Source: Croceibacterium xixiisoli (GTDB lineage Bacteria; Pseudomonadota; Alphaproteobacteria; Sphingomonadales; Sphingomonadaceae). From it: a DNA stretch of 64,000 nucleotides. Positions 51,958 to 60,868 of the stretch are shown in pieces. The notes under the pieces were generated by a model that ran no database searches, was not told where the DNA came from, and was given only the letters and a program-made list of their open reading frames with translations. Positions within the stretch are counted from its first letter, which is position 1. Each line of letters opens with the position of its first letter. The stretch covers positions 1,240,001 to 1,304,000 of the forward strand of contig NZ_WTYJ01000001.1 of assembly GCF_009827305.1 (NCBI RefSeq), written 5' to 3'. The translations under genes and the position numbers were made by a program.

Positions 51958-52731
51958 TCACCAGCGCTTCCACGGGGCGTTGCCGCTCTTCCACAGATCT
52001 TCCAGATACAGCTTGTCGCGCAGCGTATCCATCGGCTGCCAGAACCCGTCATGCCGATATCCGGCCAGCTCGCCGCCATGGGCCAGGCTTTCCAGCGGCC
52101 CCTGTTCCCAGGTCGTTTCCGGCCCGTCGATCAGGTCCAGCACCGATGGCGATGCCACGAAGAACCCGCCATTGATCTGCCCGCCGTCGCCATTGGGTTT
52201 CTCGCGGAAATCGGTCACCTTTTGCCCATCGAATTCCAGCGCCCCGAACCGGCCTGGCGGGGTTACCGAGGTGATCGTCGCGCGCAGGCCATGGTCCTTG
52301 TGGAACCGCACCAGATCGCCAATGTCGATATCCGCCACCCCGTCGCCATAGGTGAAGCAGAACGGTTCATCGGGGTCGAGATAGGGGCGGATCGCCGCCA
52401 GCCGCCCGCCGGTCATGGTGTTGGGGCCGGTTTCCACCAGCGAGATCCGCCAGGGCTCGCTGCGGGCATGGTGGACTTCCATGCCATTGCCATTGCGCAA
52501 ATCGATCGTGACGTCGGATGTGTGGAGGAAGTAGTTGGCGAAGAACTCCTTGATCATATAGCCCTTGTAACCAAGGCAGATCACGAAATCGTGGAATCCG
52601 GCCGCCGAATAGATCTTCATGATGTGCCACAGGATCGGCATCCCGCCGATTTCCACCATGGGCTTGGGCCGGACGGATGTTTCTTCGCCCAGTCGCGTAC
52701 CGAGACCGCCAGCCAGGATTACGGTTTTCAT
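51958..52731 (-). CDS. rfbF: Glucose-1-phosphate cytidylyltransferase
   Basis: This 257-residue nucleotidyltransferase makes CDP-glucose from CTP and glucose-1-phosphate. The motif VILAGGLGTRLGEETSVRPKPMVEIGGMPILWHIMKIY is diagnostic of RfbF, as are YGDGVADIDI (metal-binding Asp), INGGFFV and QPMDTLRDKLYLEDLW. GGAG five bases ahead of ATG 52731 supports the start. It lies directly upstream of rfbG on the same strand. A divergent GT-C gene begins 28 bases away, so the two transcripts share a promoter region. Confidence 0.94.
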   Translation of the reverse strand: MKTVILAGGLGTRLGEETSVRPKPMVEIGGMPILWHIMKIYSAAGFHDFVICLGYKGYMIKEFFANYFLHTSDVTIDLRNGNGMEVHHARSEPWRISLVETGPNTMTGGRLAAIRPYLDPDEPFCFTYGDGVADIDIGDLVRFHKDHGLRATITSVTPPGRFGALEFDGQKVTDFREKPNGDGGQINGGFFVASPSVLDLIDGPETTWEQGPLESLAHGGELAGYRHDGFWQPMDTLRDKLYLEDLWKSGNAPWKRW

Positions 52732-52759
52732 GATCACTCCACGTCATGCATTCGACGAC

Positions 52760-54430
52760 ATGACGGACCCGATCTCCCCAGCCCGTAACACCCGCCGCTC
52801 CATTTGGGGCGCAAGGGTCGCTTTGCTGCTCATTCTGGCGGGGGCGGCGGCCATTCGCGTGCATGGCGCCGCCTTCGGCCTGCCCGATCTGAACGACGCG
52901 GATGAGCCGCTGTTCATGATGACCGCCTTCGACATGCTGCGCGGCCCGACGCTCAATCCCGGCTGGTTCGGCCATCCGGCCACCATCACCTTCTACTGCA
53001 TCGGGCTGGTTTCGCTGCTGGTCGGCGGGCTGGGCATCGCCACCGGCCGCTTTGCCGATGTCGATGGCTTCGCCAGCGCGGTCTATGCCGATCCGGCGAT
53101 CCTGTTCCTGCCCGCGCGGCTGTTTTTCGTCGCCTGCGGGGTCATCTGCGTGTGGCAGGTCTATCGCCTGGGGCGCAAGATCGGCGGCCCGGATGATGTG
53201 CGCGGGCGCATGCTGGGCCTGCTGGCGGCGGCGCTGCTGGCGGTGAACGCGGTCCATATCGAATACTCGCAGCTGATCCGCACCGATGTGCAGGCCAGCG
53301 TCTTCATGCTCGCGGTGACGCTGTGTTCGTGGAACATCTTCCGCCACGGCCGGCTGCGCGATTGCCTGTTTGCCGGCATTTTCCTGGGGCTGGGCATCGC
53401 CACCAAATGGCCCACCGCGATCATGGCGCTCAGCCCGCTGGCGGCCATCGCCTGGCTCGGCTGGTGCGCGCGGGATCGCGCCTGGGCGCTGCGATCGGCC
53501 GTCGCCTTCGCCACGGCGGCGATCGTCAGCCTGCTGATAGCCTCGCCCTTCCTGCTGCTCGATTATGCCACCGTCATGGAAAATCTGGCGGGGGAGGCGC
53601 GCAAGGCGCATCCCGGCGCCACCGGCAGCGGGTTCTTCGGCAATATCGCCTGGTATGTCTCCGGGCCATTGCTCCGTTCCTTCGGCCTGGTCGGGCTGGC
53701 GCTGGCCGGGCTGGGCGTGGCGGGCCTGCTGCTGCGCCGTCGCGATGTCGCCATCGCCGTCGCCCCGGGCTTCATCGCGATGTTCATCGTGCTCTGCGCC
53801 GGGGCGCTGGTGTGGGAACGCTGGACCGTCCCGATCCTGCCCTTTCTGGCGCTCGCCGCCGCCTGGGCAATCTGCACCGCGCTGGACTGGCTGCGCGCGC
53901 GTTTCCGCCGCCGCCTGCCCGGGCTCGAACTCGCCGTGCTGGCCCTGGTCGCGATTCCCATGGGCCAGTCCGCCATGGCCGGCCAGGCCGAACGGCTGAA
54001 CGACACGCGCCAGGCCGCCGCCCAATGGATCCGCGACAAGGCCCCGCCGGGCAGCGTCGTGCTGGTCGAACATGCCGCGCTCGGCCTCATTGGCGAAGGC
54101 TGGGACATCCGCTTCCCGCTCGGCACCGCCGGCTGCATCAATGCCGGTGACGCACTGACCGGCCGGATCAAATACAATGAGGTGGAAGACAAACGCGCCG
54201 GCCGCCCGGTGGTAGATATCGGCAATCTCCCGCCCGAGGTTCTGCCCGGATGCCGCGTCGATTACGCCATCTTCACCCATTATGACGGGTACACTGGCCA
54301 GGCCGTCTTCGCCAAGGAAGCGGGCATCTACCGCTCGCTGGCAGCCGGCGGTCGCGAAGTCGCCGTGTTCCGCCCCCAACCCGGCGTGCGCGGCGGCCCG
54401 GTCACGCGGATCGTGCAGCTGGCCCGCTGA
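52760..54430 (+). CDS. Multi-span GT-C glycosyltransferase (GT39/ArnT-like)
   Basis: This 556-residue protein has ten or more hydrophobic helices and the first-loop acidic motif NDADEP of GT-C enzymes, which binds a polyprenyl-phosphate donor with metal. A C-terminal soluble domain (about 425-556, AAQWIRDKAPPGSVVLVEHAALG and DYAIFTHYDGYTG) is typical of dolichol-P-mannose mannosyltransferase-like proteins. It probably glycosylates a glycan or lipid in the periplasm. The divergent rfbF-rfbG pair suggests that a CDP-sugar-derived residue may be involved, but that is inference. Confidence 0.85.
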   Translation: MTDPISPARNTRRSIWGARVALLLILAGAAAIRVHGAAFGLPDLNDADEPLFMMTAFDMLRGPTLNPGWFGHPATITFYCIGLVSLLVGGLGIATGRFADVDGFASAVYADPAILFLPARLFFVACGVICVWQVYRLGRKIGGPDDVRGRMLGLLAAALLAVNAVHIEYSQLIRTDVQASVFMLAVTLCSWNIFRHGRLRDCLFAGIFLGLGIATKWPTAIMALSPLAAIAWLGWCARDRAWALRSAVAFATAAIVSLLIASPFLLLDYATVMENLAGEARKAHPGATGSGFFGNIAWYVSGPLLRSFGLVGLALAGLGVAGLLLRRRDVAIAVAPGFIAMFIVLCAGALVWERWTVPILPFLALAAAWAICTALDWLRARFRRRLPGLELAVLALVAIPMGQSAMAGQAERLNDTRQAAAQWIRDKAPPGSVVLVEHAALGLIGEGWDIRFPLGTAGCINAGDALTGRIKYNEVEDKRAGRPVVDIGNLPPEVLPGCRVDYAIFTHYDGYTGQAVFAKEAGIYRSLAAGGREVAVFRPQPGVRGGPVTRIVQLAR

Positions 54431-54525
54431 TCCGGCGGCCCATCACGGCGGTTTCCCTCTGGTCGGCGTCATGGCAGAATGCCCGCATGCCACGCCGCCC
54501 AGCCGGCGGGCAGGGGGATGCACAC

Positions 54526-55098
54526 ATGATCAAATGGCTGTTATCCGCTGCCGCTGTCCTGCTCGCCCAGCCGGCTCTGCTTGCGGCGCAGGACTGTACG
54601 GTCGAACGCGCGCGCTATGTGCTGCGCGTGCCGGATGAAGAGGACCAGTGGCAGCTGGCCTTCATTCCCGCGCGGCATATGGCCAGCCCGGCATCCGATC
54701 TCTATCTGCGGCTGACCACGCCGCAGCGGCGATACTGGTTCACCCTCAGCGTGTCGCAGGGGTATGGCGGCATCGCCGTGCTGCCGGTCGGTGAACCGGT
54801 CGCGGGCAGTGATCCGCGCGATCTGGCCGGATCCGATGGGCCGGGGCAGGGCATCGATCCCGAAATCCTGGCCACCCTGCGCCTTCTCGCCTTTGATCGC
54901 GAACTCCATGTCGCCAATGATCCGCCGCGTGCCGGCGATCCGGCGCCGCATGCGATCATGCTCCCCGAACTCGGGCAGACGCTCTGGTACAGCCCCGGCG
55001 CCCTGACCGAAGATCCCGCAGCAGAACGCGATCCGATGCCGCGCGGGCTGTTCCGCCTCGCCGGTTGCGGCGCAGCAGAGGCGGCGGTGGGCGAATAG
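54526..55098 (+). CDS. Secreted protein of unknown function (190 aa)
   Basis: The ATG at 54526, with CAGGGGG upstream, starts a signal peptide (WLLSAAAVLLAQPALLAAQ). The mature protein begins DCTVERARYVLRVPDEE and contains a beta-rich stretch (PQRRYWFTLSVSQGYGGIAVLPVG) and a second Cys near the C-terminus (LAGCGAAEA), so one disulfide is likely. No family is recognised. It follows the GT-C gene by 95 bases and may be co-transcribed. Confidence 0.7.
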   Translation: MIKWLLSAAAVLLAQPALLAAQDCTVERARYVLRVPDEEDQWQLAFIPARHMASPASDLYLRLTTPQRRYWFTLSVSQGYGGIAVLPVGEPVAGSDPRDLAGSDGPGQGIDPEILATLRLLAFDRELHVANDPPRAGDPAPHAIMLPELGQTLWYSPGALTEDPAAERDPMPRGLFRLAGCGAAEAAVGE

Positions 55099-55117
55099 TG
55101 GCGGTGCGCCCCTCTAT

Positions 55118-55741
55118 TCACGCATAGGCATATTCGCCCCCGGCCTGCAGCGCCCGCTGATAGGCCAGGCGGGCGTGGATCTTTGCCAGCCACGCCATGG
55201 TGAGCGGCCGGCTGTGATCCAGCCCGCCGCGATGGGTGGCGGCTTCCAGCGGGAAGCTCATCATGATGTCGGCGGCGGTCATCTCCTCCCCGGCAAACCA
55301 GGGCCGCCGCGCCAGTTCGCTTTCGACATAATCGAGATGCACATCGATCATGGGCTGGATGCGCTTGATCGCCAGCCGCCCCATGATCGGCACCCGGCTC
55401 AGCACCAGCTTCAGCAGCAACGGCGGCATCAGCGATGCTTCGGCATAATGCAGGAACTGGCGATAAAGCAGCTGCGCCGACCCATCGGCCGGGGCGCCCA
55501 GCCGGCCGCCTGTCTTGGCCACCAGATATTCCACGATCGCGCCGCTTTCGATCAGGATCAGCCCGTCATCCTCCAGCACCGGCGATTTGCCCAGCGGGTG
55601 CAATTGCCGCAGCGTCGGCGGCGCCAGCATGGTCTGCGGATCGCGCTCATAGCGGCGGACTTCATAGGGCAGACCCAGTTCCTCCAGCAGCCACAGGATG
55701 CGCTGCGATCGGGAATTGTTGAGGTGATGAACGCGAATCAT
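55118..55741 (-). CDS. Glutathione S-transferase
   Basis: This 207-residue protein has the GST N-terminal thioredoxin fold with a Ser-type active site (HHLNNSRSQRILWLLEELGLPYEV), the glutathione-binding GKSPVLEDDGLILIESGAIVEYLV with cis-Pro, and the C-terminal helical domain with the folding motif AGEEMTAADIMMSFPLE. It resembles the small bacterial GSTs that protect against electrophiles. The substrate is unknown. It is convergent with the secreted-protein gene and divergent from the siderophore receptor; a 285-base region with no other gene separates it from that receptor. Confidence 0.92.
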   Translation of the reverse strand: MIRVHHLNNSRSQRILWLLEELGLPYEVRRYERDPQTMLAPPTLRQLHPLGKSPVLEDDGLILIESGAIVEYLVAKTGGRLGAPADGSAQLLYRQFLHYAEASLMPPLLLKLVLSRVPIMGRLAIKRIQPMIDVHLDYVESELARRPWFAGEEMTAADIMMSFPLEAATHRGGLDHSRPLTMAWLAKIHARLAYQRALQAGGEYAYA

Positions 55742-56026
55742 GTAACGCCTCCGTGATGTGCATTGGACGCGGCCAAGGCCGGATCAGGCTGCCTCCGGGC
55801 GGGCGCAGGCCTTGTAACGCCCGGTGTAACAGCGATGAAACCGTTATTAACTTAAACGATTTGCAATCCTCCTGTCTGGCGGCGGCGCCTGCTTCGTCGG
55901 GCATGCCCGGGGCAGGGCGCGGATGGATCAGCGGGAAACCCATGGCCGGAATCGGTAGGGCAATAATCCTCGCACCCGACGCGCCGCCCCTCGGGCAGCT
56001 GTTCTTTTGAGGGTTTCGGGGAAATC

Positions 56027-58189
56027 ATGTTCCATCACGCCAAAGTTCTTTCCAGCACATCCTTGTTCGTTCTCGCTCTGGCTCAGGGCTCGGTCGCCTT
56101 CGCGCAGGACACGGATGAAGACAGCATCATCGTCATCGGTCAGGGCGCCTCCCCCTTGCTGGAAGAAAGCGCCACCGGCAGCCGGCTGGGCATCAGCCCG
56201 ATGGAAACCCCGGCGGCGATCAACGTGCTCGATGGCGAAGCGATCCGCGCGCGCGGCGATTTCGGTTTCATCGACGCGGTCACCCGCGCGCCCGGTGTCA
56301 GCTCCTCGGCCACGCCCGGCAATGGCGGCACCGCGCTGGTCGTGCGCGGCTTTTCGGGTCAGGGCTCGGTCACCCAACTGTATAATGGCGTGCGGCTGAT
56401 CCCGAACAATTCCTCGATCACTTTCCCATTCGACACCTGGAACATCGATCGGATTGAAGTGCTGAATGGCCCGGCCTCGGTGCTGTATGGTCAGGGTTCG
56501 CTGGGTGGTGTGGTCAATGTGGTGCCCAAATCGGCCAATTTCGAACGGCTCGAATTCCAGGGGCAGGCCGGTTACGGCAGCTTCGATACGCTGCATCTGG
56601 CCGGCGGCGTCAGCGGCCCGGTGGCCGAAGGGCTGGCCGTGCGCGCCGATGCCAGCTTCCGCCAGTCGGATGGCTATGTCGAACGCGGCAATTCGGAAAG
56701 CCTCGCCCTCTCGGCGGCGATCGAATACCGCCCGTCGGACCGTTTCTCCGCCAGCCTGCGCCATGATTTCGGCCATGATCAGCCGATGCGTTACAACGGC
56801 ACGCCGCTGGCCGATGGCACCCGGCTGGACACTTCGATCCGCCACAAGAATTACGACGTTGCCGACAGCGTTATGGACTACAAGGATCACCGCACCCAGC
56901 TGAGCATCGAATGGACTCCGCTGGATGATGTGAAATTTGCCAGCTCATCTTTCCTGTTTGATTCTCTGCGCCGCTGGGAAACGCTGGAATCCTATTCCTG
57001 GAACACCACCACCGATCTGGTCAGCCGCACAGCCAACACCGGCATCGTGCATGACGTGCTGCAATGGGGCAATCAGACCAGCCTGTCCTACAAGCATCAG
57101 TTTGGCGGCGGGGTGAACAACCAGCTGCTGGTCGGCGTGGATTACAACGAACTGAAGCTGAAATATTCACACAATTTCGATGATGTCGTGAACGACACGG
57201 TCGATCCCTATGATTTCGATCCGGGCAGCTTCCTCAACACCGTGGGCATCGAACCGCGTAACCGCACCCACACCGCGATCTATGCCGCCTTCCTCGAAAA
57301 CCGCCTCGAACTGGGTGAAAAGCTCTCGATCATCGCTGGGCTGCGCTATGAAAGCGATCGGGTCGGCCGCTGGAACTATGTCTATGATGCAGCCGGTGAA
57401 ACCATCATCGGTGAAGCGCCGGCGCTCAATGGCGGCACGGCCTCGCACAAGACCTTCCGCGATCTGACCTGGCGCGTCGGCACGGTCTATCAGCCGACGC
57501 CCAATCTCTCCTTCTACGCGCAATATGCCACCGGGGTCGATCCGGTCGGCAATCTGACCAGCTTCAGCGGCAGCAGCGCCCAATATGGCTTCTCCAACGC
57601 CTCCGGCCATCAGGTCGAAGCCGGGGTGAAGTCGGTGTTCCTGGAAGGGCGCGGATCGGCCACGCTGGCGGTCTATCGCCTGGCCAAGAACGATCTCACC
57701 ATCCAGCGCAGCCCGCTCCTCCCGCTCGAACAGATCGGCAAGCAGTCATCGCAGGGGATAGAGGCCAGTGTGTCGCTGCAACTGCCCGCCGGCTTTGCGA
57801 TCGAGGCCAATGGCACGGTGCTGGACGCCAATTATGATGATTTCTCGAACGAGAATCCCTTGCTGGATTACACCGGCAACACCCCGATCGACGTGCCCGA
57901 AGTCACCGGCAATGCCACGCTCACCTGGTCCCCGATTGCTCGCCTGGCCGTGAACACCAGCCTGCGCTACGTCGGTCGCCGCTACATGGATCAGGCCAAC
58001 GCCAAGGAAATTCCCGACTATCTGGTGCTCGATGCCGGGGCCAGCTTCGCCATCACCGAAAATCTCGCTGTGCGGCTGCGGCTCTACAATCTCTTCGACA
58101 AGGATTACGCGCTTGCCTCCAATTACGGCCGGCAATGGATCCTGGGCCGCCCGCGCAGCGTGGACGTAGCCATCCGCGCCAGTTTCTGA
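56027..58189 (+). CDS. TonB-dependent siderophore-type receptor
   Basis: This 720-residue outer-membrane receptor has a signal peptide (STSLFVLALAQGSVAFAQ), a TonB-box-like DSIIVIGQG, the siderophore-receptor plug (SRLGISPMETPAAINVLDGEAIRARG, VVRGFSGQGSVTQLYNGVRL, VLNGPASVLYGQGSLGGVVNVVPK) and a barrel ending VAIRASF. The plug motifs match the hydroxamate/catecholate siderophore group. The upstream region contains an A/T-rich block (about 55841-55867, TTATTAACTTAAACGATTTGCA) that could hold an iron-responsive site, though no clear Fur box is readable. A 44-bp palindromic repeat lies just past the stop. Confidence 0.92.
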   Translation: MFHHAKVLSSTSLFVLALAQGSVAFAQDTDEDSIIVIGQGASPLLEESATGSRLGISPMETPAAINVLDGEAIRARGDFGFIDAVTRAPGVSSSATPGNGGTALVVRGFSGQGSVTQLYNGVRLIPNNSSITFPFDTWNIDRIEVLNGPASVLYGQGSLGGVVNVVPKSANFERLEFQGQAGYGSFDTLHLAGGVSGPVAEGLAVRADASFRQSDGYVERGNSESLALSAAIEYRPSDRFSASLRHDFGHDQPMRYNGTPLADGTRLDTSIRHKNYDVADSVMDYKDHRTQLSIEWTPLDDVKFASSSFLFDSLRRWETLESYSWNTTTDLVSRTANTGIVHDVLQWGNQTSLSYKHQFGGGVNNQLLVGVDYNELKLKYSHNFDDVVNDTVDPYDFDPGSFLNTVGIEPRNRTHTAIYAAFLENRLELGEKLSIIAGLRYESDRVGRWNYVYDAAGETIIGEAPALNGGTASHKTFRDLTWRVGTVYQPTPNLSFYAQYATGVDPVGNLTSFSGSSAQYGFSNASGHQVEAGVKSVFLEGRGSATLAVYRLAKNDLTIQRSPLLPLEQIGKQSSQGIEASVSLQLPAGFAIEANGTVLDANYDDFSNENPLLDYTGNTPIDVPEVTGNATLTWSPIARLAVNTSLRYVGRRYMDQANAKEIPDYLVLDAGASFAITENLAVRLRLYNLFDKDYALASNYGRQWILGRPRSVDVAIRASF

Positions 58190-58195
58190 ATTATA

Positions 58196-58239
58196 GCGAT
58201 TTCTAGGCAGGTGGAATCACCTGCTGACTCGGAAATCGC
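58196..58239 (+). repeat. 44-bp nested palindrome, copy 1
   Basis: Outer arms GCGATTTC and GAAATCGC enclose an inner hairpin GCAGGTG-gaat-CACCTGC. It lies between the receptor stop and the convergent UPF0178 gene. The same element, with two base changes, occurs at 58721-58764 in the same orientation, on the other side of that gene. Confidence 0.85.
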
Positions 58240-58259
58240 GGAAAACAAAAATACTTCGA

Positions 58260-58706
58260 TCAGCGCAGCAACCGGCGCAGCGTTTCATCCAGCGCCGAAA
58301 GAAACCGGGAACGGTCCGTCTTGCTGAAAGGCGGCGGACCACCCACCACATCGCCGCCCGCCCGCAGATCGGCCATGATCGCTCGCGTGGCGATCGCGCT
58401 GCCGATCGCTGATGTGGTGAACGGCTTGCCATTGGGCGCGATCACCGCTGCGCCCAGTTTCAGGCACCGGTCGGCCAGCAATATGTCGGCCGTGATCACC
58501 ACCGATCCCGGCCCGGCCTGTTCCACGATCCAGTCATCGGCCGCGTCGAAGGCATCGCTGACGATCCGGCGGGATATCAGCGCGCTGTCGGGAATGCGGA
58601 TCGGGCTGTTGCTGACCACCACCACCGGCACCTTGCAGCGGGTCGCCACTTTGTAGGTTTCATCTTTAACCGGGCAGGCATCGGCATCTATCAGGATCTG
58701 GACCAT
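58260..58706 (-). CDS. UPF0178 (YaiI/YqxD) family protein
   Basis: This 148-residue protein has the conserved family start LIDADACPVKDE, followed by VVVVSNSPIRIP, ADDWIVEQAGPGSVVITADILLADRC and APNGKPFTTSAIG, which together resemble a PIN-like nuclease fold with conserved Asp residues. No activity is established for the family. It is complete. It is bracketed by two direct copies of a 44-bp palindrome, one ending 20 bases from its stop and the other beginning 14 bases before its start codon. Confidence 0.92.
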   Translation of the reverse strand: MVQILIDADACPVKDETYKVATRCKVPVVVVSNSPIRIPDSALISRRIVSDAFDAADDWIVEQAGPGSVVITADILLADRCLKLGAAVIAPNGKPFTTSAIGSAIATRAIMADLRAGGDVVGGPPPFSKTDRSRFLSALDETLRRLLR

Positions 58707-58720
58707 GCCGCTGCCTTAGA

Positions 58721-58764
58721 GCGATTTCCAAGCAGGTGGAATCACCTGCTGACTCGGAAATCGC
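58721..58764 (+). repeat. 44-bp nested palindrome, copy 2
   Basis: This element is nearly identical to 58196-58239 (GCGATTTCCAAG in place of GCGATTTCTAGG). Similarity continues a few bases past the arm into GG-AAACAAAA. It lies 14 bases upstream of the UPF0178 start codon and may sit in its leader. Confidence 0.85.
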
Positions 58765-58891
58765 GGCAAACAAAAGAAGATAGAGCGGAGATGCGATGCA
58801 ATCGGATCGCCGCTCTAGCGTCAGAACCGGGGGGCGTCGCGGTTTAGATGGGGTCGCAGTCTGGCGCATAGGCGCAGACCCCGTTGCAGGA

Positions 58892-60310
58892 ATGGTGGTG
58901 CCTGTGCAATCGGCAGCCAGCTGTATGAACTGGTTGCATCATCCTGCAATGGCGTTGTTGATCGCTGGCGCTCCGTCGGGGGTGGCCGCGCAGCAGGTCG
59001 CGACCGGTAACGGCGCTGGCGCAGAGGCGGCGGCGCCCGCCGATGGCCTGGCGTTCAGCGGCGCCATGCGGCTGCGATATGAGGCGATCGACGGGCAGGC
59101 CCGCGCCGGGTTCAACAGCAGCGACGAACTGGTGAACCTGCGCACCAATGTGCTGGCTGAATATCGGCAGGGCAATCTGCGGGCGGGCGTTGAAATCTAT
59201 GACAGCCGCGTCTGGGGCGGCAATCCGGGATCGCCAGTTTCCAGCAATGAGGTGAACGCGTTCGAACCCGTGCAGGCCTATCTGGCGGCGGATCTGCCGG
59301 GCGCACTGGGCCGGGGCACGCGGCTGCGGCTGACAGCTGGCCGGATGATGCTGAACCTCGGATCCCGCCGACTGGTGGCATCCGATGATTATCGCAACAC
59401 CACCAATGGCTACACCGGTCTGCGGGCGGATATTGCCGCATCGCAGGGCTGGACGGCGGAACTGATCTACACCCTGCCGCAGTCGCGGCTGCCGGATGAC
59501 GCCGCGGGCGTGGCGCAGGCGCGGGTCAGGCTGGATCGTGAAAGCTGGGACCTGGTGCTGTGGGGCGGGCGGGTGAGCAAGGGCAATGCCTGGGGCCGGG
59601 CGAGCGCGGAACTGACCTATTTCCATCTGGGCGAAAGGGACGGGGTCGGGCGGCCGACGCGCGACCGGTCGCTCGACACCTTTGGTGGGCGGATCCTGGC
59701 CGAACCGCTTGCCGGGGCATGGGATTACGAGATCGAGGCCCTGTACCAGACAGGCCAGATCAGCACCTCTCTGGCGCCGGGTGCCGCGCGGCAGGCGGTG
59801 AGCGCCGGCTTTGCGCATGTTGATGTGGGTTACAGCTTCGCCGGCGGCTGGTCGCCGCGGCTGGCCGTGGAATTCGACTATGCCAGTGGCGATGGTCCAG
59901 GTGGACGCTTCGGCCGGTTCGACACTTTGCTGGGAACCCGGCGCGTGGATCTGGCGCCTTCAGGATTGTACAATGCCATTGCTCGCACCAATCTGATGAT
60001 TGCAGGCCTGCGGCTGGAGGCGGCGCCTAGCGCGCGGCTGGATGGGTTTGCCGGCTATCGGCAGATGTGGCTGGCGGCGCGGGAAGATGCCTTTTCTTCC
60101 ACCAATGTGCGCGATCCATCCGGGCAATCGGGCCGTTTCGCCGGGCACCAGATGGAAGCACGGGTGCGGTACTGGGTCATTCCGGCGCGGCTGCGCTTCG
60201 AATTCGATGCTGTGCTGCTGGCCAAGGGGCGGTTCCTGCGGGACGCGCCCAATGCGCCGGCTGGCAATTGGACCCGCTATGTATCCTTCAATCTGACGGC
60301 GATGCTGTGA
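58892..60310 (+). CDS. Alginate-export-type outer-membrane porin
   Basis: The roughly 470-residue protein has a signal region (MALLIAGAPSGVAAQ) and a beta-barrel of the alginate_exp family: LAFSGAMRLRYEAIDGQ, SDELVNLRTNVLAEYRQGNLRAGVEIYDSRVWGG, RLRLTAGRMMLNLGSRRLVASDDYRNTTNGYTGLRAD, FDTLLGTRR and a final YVSFNLTAML. AlgE-like porins let polysaccharides or small hydrophilic solutes cross the outer membrane. The start is uncertain: AGGA directly abuts ATG 58892, and ATG 58925 gives a more compact signal peptide. No alginate genes are nearby, so the substrate is open. Confidence 0.8.
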   Translation: MVVPVQSAASCMNWLHHPAMALLIAGAPSGVAAQQVATGNGAGAEAAAPADGLAFSGAMRLRYEAIDGQARAGFNSSDELVNLRTNVLAEYRQGNLRAGVEIYDSRVWGGNPGSPVSSNEVNAFEPVQAYLAADLPGALGRGTRLRLTAGRMMLNLGSRRLVASDDYRNTTNGYTGLRADIAASQGWTAELIYTLPQSRLPDDAAGVAQARVRLDRESWDLVLWGGRVSKGNAWGRASAELTYFHLGERDGVGRPTRDRSLDTFGGRILAEPLAGAWDYEIEALYQTGQISTSLAPGAARQAVSAGFAHVDVGYSFAGGWSPRLAVEFDYASGDGPGGRFGRFDTLLGTRRVDLAPSGLYNAIARTNLMIAGLRLEAAPSARLDGFAGYRQMWLAAREDAFSSTNVRDPSGQSGRFAGHQMEARVRYWVIPARLRFEFDAVLLAKGRFLRDAPNAPAGNWTRYVSFNLTAML

Positions 60311-60342
60311 ATTTTGGGCCCCGGATCAGCCTGCCCCCGGGG

Positions 60343-60768
60343 TCAGTCCAGTTGTAAAGTCGCCGCCAGCTTGTCCAGAATGCGGGCCAGCTCTGCACGT
60401 TCTGCAGCATCGAGCACGCCGAAGGTCTGTTCGATCAGTTCCCGGCGCAACGGTTCGGTCTTGTCCACCGCGTCCGCCCCTTCGGGCGTGATTCGGACCA
60501 GCTTGGCCCGGCGATCGGTCGGGTCGGCCTCTCTCTGCACCAGTCCCGATTTTTCCAGCCCGTCCACCGCCTCGGTAATCGTGCGGGGGGACTGATTGAG
60601 CAGGTCGGCAATGTCTGTGCCGCGCAAGGGACCGCGTTTGTTAAGACATAACAGCAGCTTGGTCCGGGCGAGGGAGGCCCCCTGTTCGGCCATGCGTCGG
60701 TCTGCCGTGCGCATCAGCAAGGCATAGACCTCGGCAAAGCGGGACACGAGATTTTCCAGATGGACCAT
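60343..60768 (-). CDS. MarR-family transcriptional regulator
   Basis: This 141-residue protein has the MarR winged helix: LARTKLLLCLNKRGPLRGTDIADLLNQSPRTITEAVDGLEKSGLVQREADPTDRRAKLVRITPEG, including the DxRxxxxxLT wing, flanked by dimerisation helices. Members repress neighbouring genes and release DNA on binding phenolic or drug-like ligands. It is divergent from the emrA-emrB efflux operon, which it very likely represses along with itself through the palindrome at 60795-60827. Confidence 0.93.
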   Translation of the reverse strand: MVHLENLVSRFAEVYALLMRTADRRMAEQGASLARTKLLLCLNKRGPLRGTDIADLLNQSPRTITEAVDGLEKSGLVQREADPTDRRAKLVRITPEGADAVDKTEPLRRELIEQTFGVLDAAERAELARILDKLAATLQLD

Positions 60769-60794
60769 TTAATGAGGGACCTCAATATACGGCG

Positions 60795-60827
60795 TTGCCA
60801 TATGCTGCGATTGCGAGCATCTGGCAA
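60795..60827. promoter_or_regulatory. Operator-like palindrome between marR and emrA
   Basis: TTGCCA-t-ATGCT at 60795-60806 mirrors AGCAT-c-TGGCAA at 60816-60827 around a nine-base centre. It is a perfect interrupted inverted repeat about 27 bases upstream of the marR start and 42 upstream of emrA. Its place in the only gap between the divergent genes is what is expected for the MarR binding site. Confidence 0.65.
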
Positions 60828-60868
60828 GCAATTCCGGGTCGCCCGCGAGTCGTACAGAGGGATTCATT

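Noticed and set aside
52367-54379. A 670-codon minus-strand frame opposite the GT-C gene, and similar long frames opposite 29451-31232 and 37332-39068
   Set aside because: All lie opposite well-supported genes with family motifs and show the His/Gln/Gly-rich bias of antisense frames in high-GC DNA.
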